Assembly (NCBI GenBank): GCA_964468185.1
Contig: CAYXTR010000006.1
Coordinates: 62,001-126,000 of the forward strand
DNA length: 64,000 nucleotides
Source of the DNA: JANQFV01 sp964468185
GTDB taxonomy: Bacteria; Planctomycetota; Phycisphaerae; UBA1845; Fen-1342
Reading direction: 5' to 3'
Position numbers and translations under genes: made by a program. A model generated the notes under the pieces. It saw only the letters and a program-made list of their open reading frames with translations. It searched no databases and was not told the origin of the DNA. This document shows, in pieces, positions 46,890 through 55,923 of the stretch; position 1 is the stretch's first letter, and every line of letters starts with the position of its first letter.

Positions 46890-49379
46890 TTACTCCATGG
46901 GTCGATCAGGTGATAACTCGATAATGTCCGTCTGCGGCTCGTCTTCCACCACAAAACGCGTCCGCACCGTCCGACCTTCTGGATGAAACGCCAGGAAGAA
47001 CTTCCGCGCATCCCGCGTGCCCTCGACCAGCACCTCCATCAACCGCCGGACCTTGTACACACTGGGCGCCGCCTGATATGCCTCACGCTCATTCTCGGTC
47101 CGCACCAGCTCGCGGGCCGCGTCCATCTCAATCTGCCACCGCTCGGCCAGCGCCGCCGCCAACTTCGTCGCCGCCTCACCCTCCAGCTTGCCAACCGTGA
47201 AGTTCTCTTCCAGGTAACCCTGCCACCAGTCGTAGGTCACCTGCGTCCGCACATCATCCACAACCACCTGCGCCAGATCACCACCCAACTCCGTCTCGAG
47301 CTCCGCCTCAATCGGCGTCAGCGCCCGCTCCAGCGCAGCCCGCGCCCGCTCCAGCGCCAACTCCGCCTCCGCGACGGCCACCTCCGCCTGCTCCTGCTGT
47401 CGCAACGTGCTGCCGAGCCCCAACTCGAAATCCTGCCGCAGCACCCGCAATCGCGTTCGCCGCTTTTCGAGCTGCGCCTCCGCAGCGACAACGTCACGAA
47501 ACAGCGCTGCCAGCGCGGCAACCTTGCCGCGAAGCTCCTGAATCGCCGCCCCGTCGCGCGCTTCCAGCCGCCGCTGCACTTCGTTCTGCCGTCCACTCGC
47601 ATTCCGAATCTTGTTGATCGCCAAAGCCAGCCCCCGCGCCAGCTCCGCGTCACCCGCCACCCGCGACAGCGTCTGATTCTCCGTCACCCGCGCTTCGCGA
47701 ATCGCCGCCGTCTTCTCCTGCTCCGCCTTGATCACATTGCGAAACGCCTCCGCCACCGACTTCTCCGGGTGAATATTCGCAATACCGACGTACACGATCT
47801 CGAGCCCCAGTGCATCCACCCGGCGCTGAATCTGCCGCCGCAATACCTCGCCGGACCGCTCCAGCCCCGTACTCATGAGATAATCGACGGTCCGCGACGC
47901 ACTGTATGACGTCACTTCCTCCCACGAGATGTCCACGACCGTCTGGTGCGGATTCTCCATCACACGCGTAAACCGATGCAGCCCACCCGGCCGAATCCGA
48001 TACTGCACCACCACTTCCATCCGAATCATGTGCACCGCGGCATCATCACGCTCCTCCAGCACGGGACCATCCGGACCCAGTCCCTCCCCTCTCGCGTCCG
48101 ACTCCTCCGTCGGGTGCACCACAAAATCAAAATGCTCCAGACCAAAATGCTGCGTGTCGGTCCACAGCAGCACCTGGTCACGCTCACCGCCATGCGCATT
48201 GATGTCCGGCTGCGCGTCAAACCGCTCAAACCCCACATACAACTGATGCAACTGACCCGTGTTGTAGACCCGTGCCACGTCCATCGGCCACGGCATCTTA
48301 AAATGCCAGCCAGGCCCGTATGGCTCCGGCCGCGGTTCGCCCATCGGCGTCTCACCACCCGGATTGAGTTGCCGCCCCCACCTCTCGATGATGACATGCT
48401 CGTACGGCTGCACGATGACAATGCACGTCAACAGCCACAGCGCCACCGCGCCCGTCAACACCAGCGGCGCAAACGCCCGCTGCAACAACTGATAAAACCA
48501 CGTTTGCGAAACCTGAAAGCCAAACTGATAGTTGATCGCGTCCGCAATCGACGACGCAATGCCACCCGGCTCGGCAAACAGACCCAGCAGCCGACTGTCA
48601 AAAGCCGCCCGCGGCTCCACCCCCGCAGTCCGCGGCCGATAAACGTCCAGCACGAAGTTGATGCCAATCTCAACCGCCAGGACCAGCATGACGATCGGCA
48701 CAACGTACGCCAGCCCATGCAGCCAACTCGTCGCCTCCGCATACTGGTATACCCCCAGGCACACCAACAGCGCCACCAGCGTGATCGAGTTGCCCAAGAG
48801 ATACGCGCCACAGCCCCGCAGCAGTTGCCACTCGGCACGTCGCCCCATCCCCGACGTAAACCGCGACAACAAGTACGTACCCGCCGCCAGGATGAAGATG
48901 ATCACCATCGCGACCGGCACGCCCCGCAACGTGGGCCAACCCGGCCCACTGATCGTCAAATCGCTCGTCGCCAGCCCGCTCCATAACCACGCCCCGATCG
49001 CCGCCAGATAGACCGCCGTCAACAGGCTGAACGTCGGAACCAGCCACTTTTCCATCCAACCCAGCCGGGCCTCCGCCACCCGAAATCCCGGTCCGGCGCC
49101 CTCGGCCTCTTCAAACAGCGCCGCCCCACCGGCCGTCTGCTTCTCCCGGCGTAGCTCCTCCAGGTCCATCGCCTCCAGCGCGGCCAGCTCGCGCTGACGA
49201 AAGACCAGCAGCGCGATGAACCAGATCGGCACCCCACCCAGCAGATACCACGCCACGTTGACCATGGCGTATGACTGCGTGTACTGCGCCAGAAACAGCA
49301 CGCCGAGGAAGGCCACCACCTGCACCACCAGCCCACCCAGGCTGGCGCGGCGACTGCGGGAATGGGACGTTTCGGTCAC
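46890..49379 (-). CDS. Large polytopic SPFH-domain protein
   Basis: 829 residues, roughly twice the usual SPFH length. Seven or so membrane helices cover residues 1-320 (for example LVVQVVAFLGVLFLA, YLLGGVPIWFIALLVF, VPIVMLVLAVEIGINFVL, LVLTGAVALWLLTCIVIV). The SPFH domain is about 320-590 (VQPYEHVIIERWGRQL, GPGWHFKMPWPMDVARVYNTG, HRFTRVMENPHQTVVDISWE, VYVGIANIHPEKSVAEAFRNVI). Then comes a long Ala/Glu/Arg coiled coil (about 590-720) and a short C-terminal domain. It is the first gene of the operon with HflC-like, HflK-like and ABC genes, so it probably seeds a membrane-microdomain complex. The function is not known. Confidence 0.85.
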   Translation of the reverse strand: MTETSHSRSRRASLGGLVVQVVAFLGVLFLAQYTQSYAMVNVAWYLLGGVPIWFIALLVFRQRELAALEAMDLEELRREKQTAGGAALFEEAEGAGPGFRVAEARLGWMEKWLVPTFSLLTAVYLAAIGAWLWSGLATSDLTISGPGWPTLRGVPVAMVIIFILAAGTYLLSRFTSGMGRRAEWQLLRGCGAYLLGNSITLVALLVCLGVYQYAEATSWLHGLAYVVPIVMLVLAVEIGINFVLDVYRPRTAGVEPRAAFDSRLLGLFAEPGGIASSIADAINYQFGFQVSQTWFYQLLQRAFAPLVLTGAVALWLLTCIVIVQPYEHVIIERWGRQLNPGGETPMGEPRPEPYGPGWHFKMPWPMDVARVYNTGQLHQLYVGFERFDAQPDINAHGGERDQVLLWTDTQHFGLEHFDFVVHPTEESDARGEGLGPDGPVLEERDDAAVHMIRMEVVVQYRIRPGGLHRFTRVMENPHQTVVDISWEEVTSYSASRTVDYLMSTGLERSGEVLRRQIQRRVDALGLEIVYVGIANIHPEKSVAEAFRNVIKAEQEKTAAIREARVTENQTLSRVAGDAELARGLALAINKIRNASGRQNEVQRRLEARDGAAIQELRGKVAALAALFRDVVAAEAQLEKRRTRLRVLRQDFELGLGSTLRQQEQAEVAVAEAELALERARAALERALTPIEAELETELGGDLAQVVVDDVRTQVTYDWWQGYLEENFTVGKLEGEAATKLAAALAERWQIEMDAARELVRTENEREAYQAAPSVYKVRRLMEVLVEGTRDARKFFLAFHPEGRTVRTRFVVEDEPQTDIIELSPDRPME

Positions 49380-49537
49380 TGCGCACCTCTCGACCAGAAC
49401 CCGGACCGCCTACGAACTGAACCGGCCCGCAACTCCTGCGTATGATTCCTTGTGTGCCTGCCGCGCCCGCGACATAATTGCACCCCGCGTCGGCGCCCCC
49501 CAATACAGCCCGGCCCCAGCGAGGAACGACCCAGCCC

Positions 49538-50518
49538 ATGTTCGGCAAACTGATCGCCATCGCCAGGACAACCTTTATCGAGACGATCCGTCAGCCCATC
49601 TTCGGCGTCCTCATGTGGGTTGCCGCCGGCCTGCTCATCTTCAACCCCTCGCTGGCCGCCTTCTCCCTCGAGAGCGAAGGCGACAACAAAATCCTCCTCG
49701 ACGTCGGCCTGGCCACCCTCCTGCTCTACGGTCTCCTGGCCAGCGCCTTCAGCGCCACCAACGTCATCACGCGCGAAATCGAATCCTTCACCGTCATGAC
49801 GGTCGTGTCCAAACCCGTCAGCCGCCCCCTTTTCCTCGTCGGCAAATACCTCGGCGTCTGCGCCGCCGTACTCGTCGGCTACTACCTCCTCACCCTCGTA
49901 TTCTTCATGACCATCCGGCATGGCGTCATGATGACCGCCGCCGATCACCTCGATCAGCCCGTCATCCTCTTCTCCAGCCTCGCCATACTCATCAGCCTGA
50001 TCGCCGCCGGCTTCGGCAATTACATTTACGGCTGGCACTTCCCCACCGCCCTCACCGCCTGGGTCGTCCCCGCCGGCACAATCGCCCTCATCCTCGTCCT
50101 GCTCATCTCGAAGGACTGGCAATTTCAATCCCCCACAACCGACTTCGGCGACATGCAGGCCGTCTACGCTACCGCCATGACGTTCTGCGGCGTGCTCATC
50201 CTCGCCGCCTTCGCGGTTGCCCTCGCCACGCGCTTCAATCAGGCCCTTACCCTCCTGCTCTGTGCCACCGTCTACCTCGTCGGCCTGCTCTCCGACTACT
50301 ACATCGGCCGACCCGCGGCCGAAGGCGCCGCGTGGATCTTCACCGTGCTCTACGCCATCGTCCCCAACTTCCAGTTCTTCTGGGCCGGCGACGCACTCAC
50401 CCAGGAGCAGATCATCCCCCTCAGCCAGGTCGCCCAAGTCGCCGCCTATGCCACGCTCTACTCGCTCGGCGTCCTGGGTGTTGGCGTAGCCCTCTTTGAA
50501 ACCCGTGAAGTCGGCTAG
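49538..50518 (+). CDS. ABC-2 type permease (ABC transporter membrane protein)
   Basis: 326 residues with about seven helices. The start MFGKLIAIARTTFIETIRQPIFGVLMWV, the LVVSKPVSR-type coupling loop (TVMTVVSKPVSRPLFLVGKYLGV) and the helix pattern match single-protein ABC-2 permeases of the kind found in planctomycetes. No ATPase gene accompanies it on the plus strand; it is divergent from the SPFH/ABC operon, with 158 bases between starts, so it may share the ATPase at 43277-44497. GAGGA lies about 11 bases before the ATG. The substrate is unknown. Confidence 0.82.
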   Translation: MFGKLIAIARTTFIETIRQPIFGVLMWVAAGLLIFNPSLAAFSLESEGDNKILLDVGLATLLLYGLLASAFSATNVITREIESFTVMTVVSKPVSRPLFLVGKYLGVCAAVLVGYYLLTLVFFMTIRHGVMMTAADHLDQPVILFSSLAILISLIAAGFGNYIYGWHFPTALTAWVVPAGTIALILVLLISKDWQFQSPTTDFGDMQAVYATAMTFCGVLILAAFAVALATRFNQALTLLLCATVYLVGLLSDYYIGRPAAEGAAWIFTVLYAIVPNFQFFWAGDALTQEQIIPLSQVAQVAAYATLYSLGVLGVGVALFETREVG

Positions 50519-50570
50519 GGTCAGGCCGTCGAATGTTCGCAGCGCACACCCCACGGCCACGCGCCTGACC
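50519..50570 (+). terminator. Possible terminator hairpin after the ABC-2 permease gene
   Basis: GGTCAGGC (50519-50526) is complementary to GCCTGACC (50563-50570), directly after the stop, with nested GGCCGT/ACGGCC. The loop is long and there is no T-run. Confidence 0.35.
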
Positions 50571-50622
50571 GGGCACTCGCATCGTCGAACTTGCCGGCTC
50601 TGCATGGTTTCCACTCGCCCGC

Positions 50623-52602
50623 TCATGTGACCGGCTGCAACGCCACCCTGCCCTGTTCCGCAGGCCCTTCTTCGCCACGCCGCTGCGGCACGTGCGTAGC
50701 AATGTGCTCGCCAAATCGCACCATCCGTGCACTATTGAACACAACCAGTGCCGACGAGGCCGTGTGCAGGAACGCTGCAAACATCGGGTGCACGTTCCCA
50801 AACACGATCGCAACCTCGACCGCGAGGATGAACGTCACCCCGAAGATCAGATTCTGCCAAATCACCCGCGTCGTCGCCCGCGACAGACTCACCAGGAATG
50901 GCAGACGTCGCAGATCGTTGCTCATCAACGCCACGCTGGCACTGTTCATCGCCACGTCACTGCCCGCCGCACCCATCGCCACACCCAGGTTCCCCGCCGC
51001 CAGCGCCGGCGCATCGTTCACGCCATCGCCAATCACCGCAACCGTGTGACCCTTCTTCTTCAATGCGTCCACCAGCGCAAGCTTGTCCTGCGGCAGCACC
51101 TCGGCCTGCACATCCGAGCACCCCATCTCCCCCGCCACACGCCGCGCCACCGACCACCGATCACCCGTAACCATGATCAGATCACGCAAACCCAAACCGC
51201 GCAGCTCATCCATGGCAATCCGCGCTTCCGGCCGGGTCCGATCCTCCAATCCAATCCACCCCAGGCAGCGATTCCCCCTCGCAACATACAGCGTGCTCAG
51301 ACCTTCCGGCTCGGCAAACTCCTCCCCCACCAGCGCCGACATGTCAACCCCCGACTCGGTCACCCACGTCCGTCGACCAACTTGCACCGTCTCGCCACCA
51401 ATCCGTGCCCGTACGCCTTTGCCCGATACCTCCTCAAACCCCTCCGCCTCGTCCGGCTGTACGCGTGCCTTGTCCGCCACCACCACGATCGCCCGCGCCA
51501 CCGGGTGCCGACTCAAACGCTCAACCGACGCCGCCGCCTTCAAGAGCTCCGCCGGATCAACCCCCGGCGCCGGCTTCATCCGCGTCACCGCCAACTCGCC
51601 GGTCGTCAGCGTACCGGTCTTGTCGAAAACCACCGCGGTTAGCTTCCGCGCCCACTCCAGATTCGTCACATCCTTGATATACACCCCCAGCCGCGCCGCC
51701 GCCGACAACGCCGCCACGATCGCCGTCGGCGTAGCCAAAATCAACGCACACGGGCAAGCGATCACCAGCATCGCAACCGTCTTGTCCATGTCCCGCGTGA
51801 AAAACCACACCACGCCCGCCGCCATCAGCACCACCGGCGTGTACCACGCCGCATACTGATCAATCAGTCGCATCAACGGAATCTTCGTCCGCTCCGCCTC
51901 CAGGATCAAATCCTGCACGCGTCCCAGCGTCGTGTCCGCCCCCACCTTGGTCACCTGAATCTTGATCGCGCCCGTTACGTTGCTCGTACCCCCGTACACA
52001 TCATCCCCAGCCGCCTTCTCCGCCGGCAGCGACTCACCCGTAATATTCGCCTCGTTGATCGTCGATTCCCCCTCGATGATCCGCCCGTCGGCCGGCACAT
52101 TGTCGCCCGGCAACACGAGCACCGTATCGCCCGTCTGCAACGCATGCGCGTCAACCGCCTCCTCCTGACCATTCCGCAACCGTCGCGCCTTCGTGGGCGT
52201 CAACCTGACAATCCCCTCGATCGCCGCCCGGGCCCCCAGCGCAGTCCGCGTTTCAATCAAAATGCTGATCAGCAGGAAGAACGCGACGACACCCGCCGTC
52301 TGATAATCCCCCGCGACCATCGCCGCCAGAATGGCCAGCGAGACCATCTCGTCCATGTGCATCTCGCCACGCACCAGCGTCTGCAGCGCATGCGCCCACA
52401 GCGGAATCGCCAGCAACAACGCCCCCGCCAGAGCCAGCACGTCCCGATAGAACGCCGCTGATTCAGCGTCGCCGGTGCCCGCTCCGAATATTAACTCGGC
52501 GAGGAAGGATGTCGCAACCAGCACACCCCCAACCATGGTTGCAATGAGCTTGGCGGTCGCCCGCCCCGTTTCCGACTGCACGGAAAGGTGATCGTGTGCC
52601 AT
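50623..52602 (-). CDS. P1B-type heavy-metal-translocating ATPase
   Basis: 659 residues. Key motifs are the metal-site CPC (283-285, VIACPCALILATP), TGES (188-191), phosphorylated Asp327 in DKTGT, the HP motif of P1B pumps (His366-Pro367) and GDGVND (525-530). The last helix, FLHTASSALVVFNSARMVRFGE, resembles some non-copper P1B pumps more than copper ones. There is no N-terminal HMA domain and no CxxC; only a short His-containing start (MAHDHL). It should export a transition metal from the cytoplasm, and specificity is open. Its promoter should lie in the 377-base gap upstream. Confidence 0.92.
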   Translation of the reverse strand: MAHDHLSVQSETGRATAKLIATMVGGVLVATSFLAELIFGAGTGDAESAAFYRDVLALAGALLLAIPLWAHALQTLVRGEMHMDEMVSLAILAAMVAGDYQTAGVVAFFLLISILIETRTALGARAAIEGIVRLTPTKARRLRNGQEEAVDAHALQTGDTVLVLPGDNVPADGRIIEGESTINEANITGESLPAEKAAGDDVYGGTSNVTGAIKIQVTKVGADTTLGRVQDLILEAERTKIPLMRLIDQYAAWYTPVVLMAAGVVWFFTRDMDKTVAMLVIACPCALILATPTAIVAALSAAARLGVYIKDVTNLEWARKLTAVVFDKTGTLTTGELAVTRMKPAPGVDPAELLKAAASVERLSRHPVARAIVVVADKARVQPDEAEGFEEVSGKGVRARIGGETVQVGRRTWVTESGVDMSALVGEEFAEPEGLSTLYVARGNRCLGWIGLEDRTRPEARIAMDELRGLGLRDLIMVTGDRWSVARRVAGEMGCSDVQAEVLPQDKLALVDALKKKGHTVAVIGDGVNDAPALAAGNLGVAMGAAGSDVAMNSASVALMSNDLRRLPFLVSLSRATTRVIWQNLIFGVTFILAVEVAIVFGNVHPMFAAFLHTASSALVVFNSARMVRFGEHIATHVPQRRGEEGPAEQGRVALQPVT

Positions 52603-52979
52603 ATTTCACCAAAGTGGCGGCCGCGACGGCGGCACCGCTCGACCTGTACACCCAGCTAAGGAAACGCAGGATGCGTGAATCTACGCGCTTCAGACCCGCT
52701 GTCAACGCCGCGGACGGAGATCGGGCGCGAAGCTGCAATGCTACGGTTACGCCGCGAACGCCGAGGGGTTCGCGCCAGTTCCCAGGAATTCGCGACATTT
52801 CCCGGCCCCCATGCGACAAACGCGCGCCACACAACACACCCCCTGCTCGCTCCGCACAGTCGCGCAAACGCTGGTTGATCTGGCATATTCCCCCGTCGCC
52901 GGCCGCCCAAAGGGCGCAGCCCGACGGCGCCGCCGCGAAACGGGCACACATCGGCGGCGACACGAGCGGTTCGTCGCCC
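52603..52979. other. Intergenic region without a recognised gene
   Basis: Several overlapping frames on both strands lack domains and ribosome sites. A short GGCGAC/GTCGCC hairpin (52956-52978) sits right after the small-basic-protein stop but has no T-run. No promoter could be defined by eye. Confidence 0.45.
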
Positions 52980-53186
52980 CTACTCCTCCGTCTCAGGGCC
53001 CTTCTTCTTCTTCTGCTTGCCACCGGCCTTGGCCTTGCGGTGCGGAACCTTGGGCATGTGCAGCGGGCTGCTGCTCTCTTCCCACCGATCCTGCTCTTGC
53101 AGGACGGCGACGCGCTCCGCCCGACTGAGTACATTGCGATGGCGTTCCAGCGTGCTCGTGCTGCGCAAAGAACGGTCGATCGACAT
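52980..53186 (-). CDS. PVC-type small basic protein (TIGR04137-like)
   Basis: 68 residues from an ATG with AGGAG 6 bases upstream. The sequence begins MSIDRSLRSTSTLERHRNVL, continues SRAERVAVLQEQDRW, has a PLHMPKVPHRK segment and ends in a lysine run (GGKQKKKKGP). This matches the short, strongly basic protein family described in Chlamydiae, Verrucomicrobia and Planctomycetes. The function is unproven; the basic end suggests RNA or ribosome association. It is a lineage marker for the PVC group. It is divergent from the RNase III gene across 298 bases. Confidence 0.85.
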   Translation of the reverse strand: MSIDRSLRSTSTLERHRNVLSRAERVAVLQEQDRWEESSSPLHMPKVPHRKAKAGGKQKKKKGPETEE

Positions 53187-53484
53187 AGCTGACTCCTGAA
53201 TCACGTAAAGACCCGTAAGTTTATCCAACATCGGCACACATCGCAACCCGAACCGGCCAGCAGCGATCCGCCGTGTCAAATTTCAGCCAAATCGGTCCTA
53301 TAACCGCGCACGAACTCGCAATAACCGGTTCCGGTTTGGTAGAATGCACACGTTGAGCTATCGCCGACCGCCGTGGTCGGTTGATGGCCCGTCATGTAAG
53401 CGATGGCGGACCGGCCGCCAACGCAAGTCGTCCTGGGGCGGGACGCTTTGCGTCAGCGGCTCGTCTGAACGACGGACGAGTGCC

Positions 53485-54204
53485 ATGCCTTCAGAGTCGG
53501 CCCTTCGGGCGTGCGAACAGCGTATCGGCTATCAATTTCAAGACCTCGACCTGCTCCGCTTCGCATTGCGGCATGCCTCCTCGGCAAACCATCGTCGCGA
53601 CAGCAATGAGCGGATGGAGTTCCTCGGCGACGCCGTCCTCGGCCTCGTCGTCTGCCAGGCTCTCTACGAGCAGCTCCCCAACGCCCTCGAAGGCGATATG
53701 ACCAAAATCAAGTCCGCCGTCGTATCCCGCCGCGCTTGTGCCCGCGTCGCCAAGAAGCTCGAACTCATGGACGGCCTCGTCCTCGGCCAGGGCATGGATA
53801 ACGGCGAACAACTTCCCAGCTCACTCGCCGCCGGCACCCTCGAAGCCGTCATCGCCGCCATCTACCTCGACGGCGGCCTCGAAGCCGCCCGCCACTTTAT
53901 TCTCGCGCACATGGACGACGAGATCGGTGAGGCAACGCGGTCCCAGCACCACTCCAACTACAAGTCACAACTCCAGCAATGGGCCCAGCGCGAATGCAGC
54001 GCCACACCCATTTACGAACTGTTGGACGAAAAAGGGCCCGACCACGCCAAATGCTTCGAAATCGCCGTCAGTATCCGTGGCCGCATGTTCCCCAGTGCGT
54101 GGGGGCCCAATAAGAAAGAGGCCGAGCAAAAAGCCGCCCGCCTCGCCCTCGTGTCGGTCGGTGAGGTCAAAGAAGAATCGCGCGAGGACGTCATCGCCAG
54201 TTGA
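53485..54204 (+). CDS. rnc: Ribonuclease III
   Basis: 239 residues. The catalytic domain carries the signature NERMEFLGDAVL (41-52) with Glu42, Glu45 and Asp49, and the second site GTLEAVIAAIYLDGG with Glu120. The residue matching Escherichia coli Asp114 is Gly117 (AAGTLEA instead of the usual ADxxEA). A double-stranded RNA-binding domain covers about 158-228 (NYKSQLQQWAQRE, GPNKKEAEQKAARLAL). It processes rRNA precursors and other duplex RNA. A longer upstream frame (from 53344) is not supported. A hairpin with a T-rich tail follows. Confidence 0.95.
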   Translation: MPSESALRACEQRIGYQFQDLDLLRFALRHASSANHRRDSNERMEFLGDAVLGLVVCQALYEQLPNALEGDMTKIKSAVVSRRACARVAKKLELMDGLVLGQGMDNGEQLPSSLAAGTLEAVIAAIYLDGGLEAARHFILAHMDDEIGEATRSQHHSNYKSQLQQWAQRECSATPIYELLDEKGPDHAKCFEIAVSIRGRMFPSAWGPNKKEAEQKAARLALVSVGEVKEESREDVIAS

Positions 54205-54241
54205 ACGGCCAGCGCAGCCTCACCACCAATGCCTGATACGC

Positions 54242-54290
54242 GAGCGGCCCGACGCACGCATCACGTGCATCGAGCCGCTCTTCCTTTGTC
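54242..54290 (+). terminator. Terminator downstream of RNase III gene
   Basis: GAGCGGC (54242-54248) pairs perfectly with GCCGCTC (54274-54280), with GCAC/GTGC pairing in the loop, followed on the plus strand by TTCCTTTGTC. Confidence 0.5.
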
Positions 54291-54313
54291 ACCGTGTGAT
54301 CGCGCCGACGCGG

Positions 54314-55816
54314 CTAGAACGCCACCTGCAACTGCACACGCCAGATCAACGCATCATCATTCACATTCGCCAGGCTGTAGCGCGTGCTCGAGATCGGCAC
54401 CTCGTAGATCTTCGTCACGTCCGTCTGCAACTTCACACGATCATCCACAATGTAATAGTTCAGACCGGCCGCGTACTCCCACGTCCCTTCCGAGCCACCC
54501 GCGTGCGTCAGTACGCCACCAAAACGGGCGACCGCTTCAAGCTGCTTCTCCAGCCCCGGAATCGGCAGGAAGTAACCGCATTGCATGTACCCACCATGCT
54601 GTACCGTCGTCGAGTCATCACCCGTCGCCAGGTACAGCGGCGTATACGGCGCACTCGCCGAAGCACGCACGTCAACTAGCCGGACAATATACTCGGCCGA
54701 CGTCGAGAACCCCATCCACTTGAACAGGGCATCCAAGCCAAACTGATTGATCTGCAACCCGTTCGAGTTCACCAGCCCAAAGCCGCCTTCACGGAAAAAA
54801 CTGTCCCGCTCATACAAGATGCGACTCGTAAACTGATCCCCATTCACCTCGTTGAACATGTAGTGGAAGCCCACCTGCAAGCCAGCCTCATTGCTGATCT
54901 CATGATCAGCCTGACTCACGAACATGTCCCCATCACCCAGCACGTTGTACACCGTCCGGAAAATGATCGCCGGGTTGTTGTCCAACTCCCGCGTCTCGTC
55001 CGGCGTAATCGTCCGCCCAACCGCGGCGCCTTCACCCTCGGTCACCGAGTTGGCAATGTCCAGGTACCACGTAACGGTCCCGTCCATGCACTCACCCCAG
55101 AACCGGGCGCCGATGCCGTACCCCAGCCCAAACACCGCATCCGCCAGCGGACGATCCACAAACTGCAGGTTTGCGTCACTCGTCATCTGCGCCCGCGTCG
55201 ACGCAAACTTCAGCAAACCGGCCGCAAAGTGCAGCTCATCCATGAATCGATAATCAACCCAGCCTTCGCTCAGCACAAAGCTGTACGTGTTCGGCTCATC
55301 CGCTTCCATTTCCAGATAGTACGTCAGGTCAGGCGTGTATGCGTGGCCGAACACACCAAACCGCACACGATTGGCATCGAAGCCCGTGCGGTCACTACGC
55401 CGCGCACCGGCAAGCAGGTAGTTGTTGTTCGGCTGCGACTGGTAATGCGTCCAGCGAAACTGCACCCGCCCGAAGAACGTCATCTTGAACTTGTCATCGT
55501 TGCTGCGAATGAAGAAACCGTCGTCATAGCCCGCCTGCAGCGTCGACGGCATCATCTCATTGCGAAACTCAGACTCACTGAGCACCTCCCGAATCTGCCG
55601 CCGCATCTCCTGCGCCCGCGCGTCGTCCATATCCGACTGCGCCGCCACCTGCTGCTGCAGCCGCTCAATCCGATCCTGCTGGGCCTGGAGTAGCGCCTCC
55701 ATGCGCGCCAGCGTTTCCTCATCCGTCGCTGTTGGCCTGGTGTCAGCCAGCGCCGGTACAGCGCAAACCAAGAGTAGACAGACACCCAACACGAGCCTGA
55801 AGTCCCGTCGGTCCAT
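54314..55816 (-). CDS. Outer-membrane porin of the phosphate-selective O/P type
   Basis: 500 residues from an ATG with GGAG 8 bases upstream. Signal peptide about 1-24 (LVLGVCLLLVCAVPALA), then a coiled-coil segment (ARMEALLQAQQDRIERLQQQVAAQ) like the trimerising or envelope-tethering part of such porins, then a beta-barrel of about 400 residues with alternating hydrophobic strands, beginning FKMTFFGRVQFRWTHY. It ends VQLQVAF, with the C-terminal Phe needed for barrel assembly. It likely forms a diffusion channel for anions. An apparent promoter and a 9-bp inverted repeat lie upstream. Confidence 0.87.
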   Translation of the reverse strand: MDRRDFRLVLGVCLLLVCAVPALADTRPTATDEETLARMEALLQAQQDRIERLQQQVAAQSDMDDARAQEMRRQIREVLSESEFRNEMMPSTLQAGYDDGFFIRSNDDKFKMTFFGRVQFRWTHYQSQPNNNYLLAGARRSDRTGFDANRVRFGVFGHAYTPDLTYYLEMEADEPNTYSFVLSEGWVDYRFMDELHFAAGLLKFASTRAQMTSDANLQFVDRPLADAVFGLGYGIGARFWGECMDGTVTWYLDIANSVTEGEGAAVGRTITPDETRELDNNPAIIFRTVYNVLGDGDMFVSQADHEISNEAGLQVGFHYMFNEVNGDQFTSRILYERDSFFREGGFGLVNSNGLQINQFGLDALFKWMGFSTSAEYIVRLVDVRASASAPYTPLYLATGDDSTTVQHGGYMQCGYFLPIPGLEKQLEAVARFGGVLTHAGGSEGTWEYAAGLNYYIVDDRVKLQTDVTKIYEVPISSTRYSLANVNDDALIWRVQLQVAF

Positions 55817-55872
55817 GATGTTTTCTCCGAGCGTCAAGCAAGAATGGTGCGAGAGGCCTACCAGTCCTTTGG

Positions 55873-55900
55873 CGATCGCGCAACCGCGCCAGCGCGATCG
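55873..55900 (-). promoter_or_regulatory. 9-bp inverted repeat in the porin 5' leader
   Basis: CGATCGCGC (55873-55881) and GCGCGATCG (55892-55900) are perfect inverted repeats with a 10-base spacer. They lie 57-84 bases before the porin ATG and downstream of the proposed promoter, so they may be an RNA hairpin or a regulator-binding site. Confidence 0.5.
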
Positions 55901-55923
55901 GACCTCCCAGAAACGCGTCCGAT

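Noticed and set aside
52956..52978. Short hairpin after the small basic protein gene
   Set aside because: Only six base pairs and no T-run; too weak to list as a terminator.
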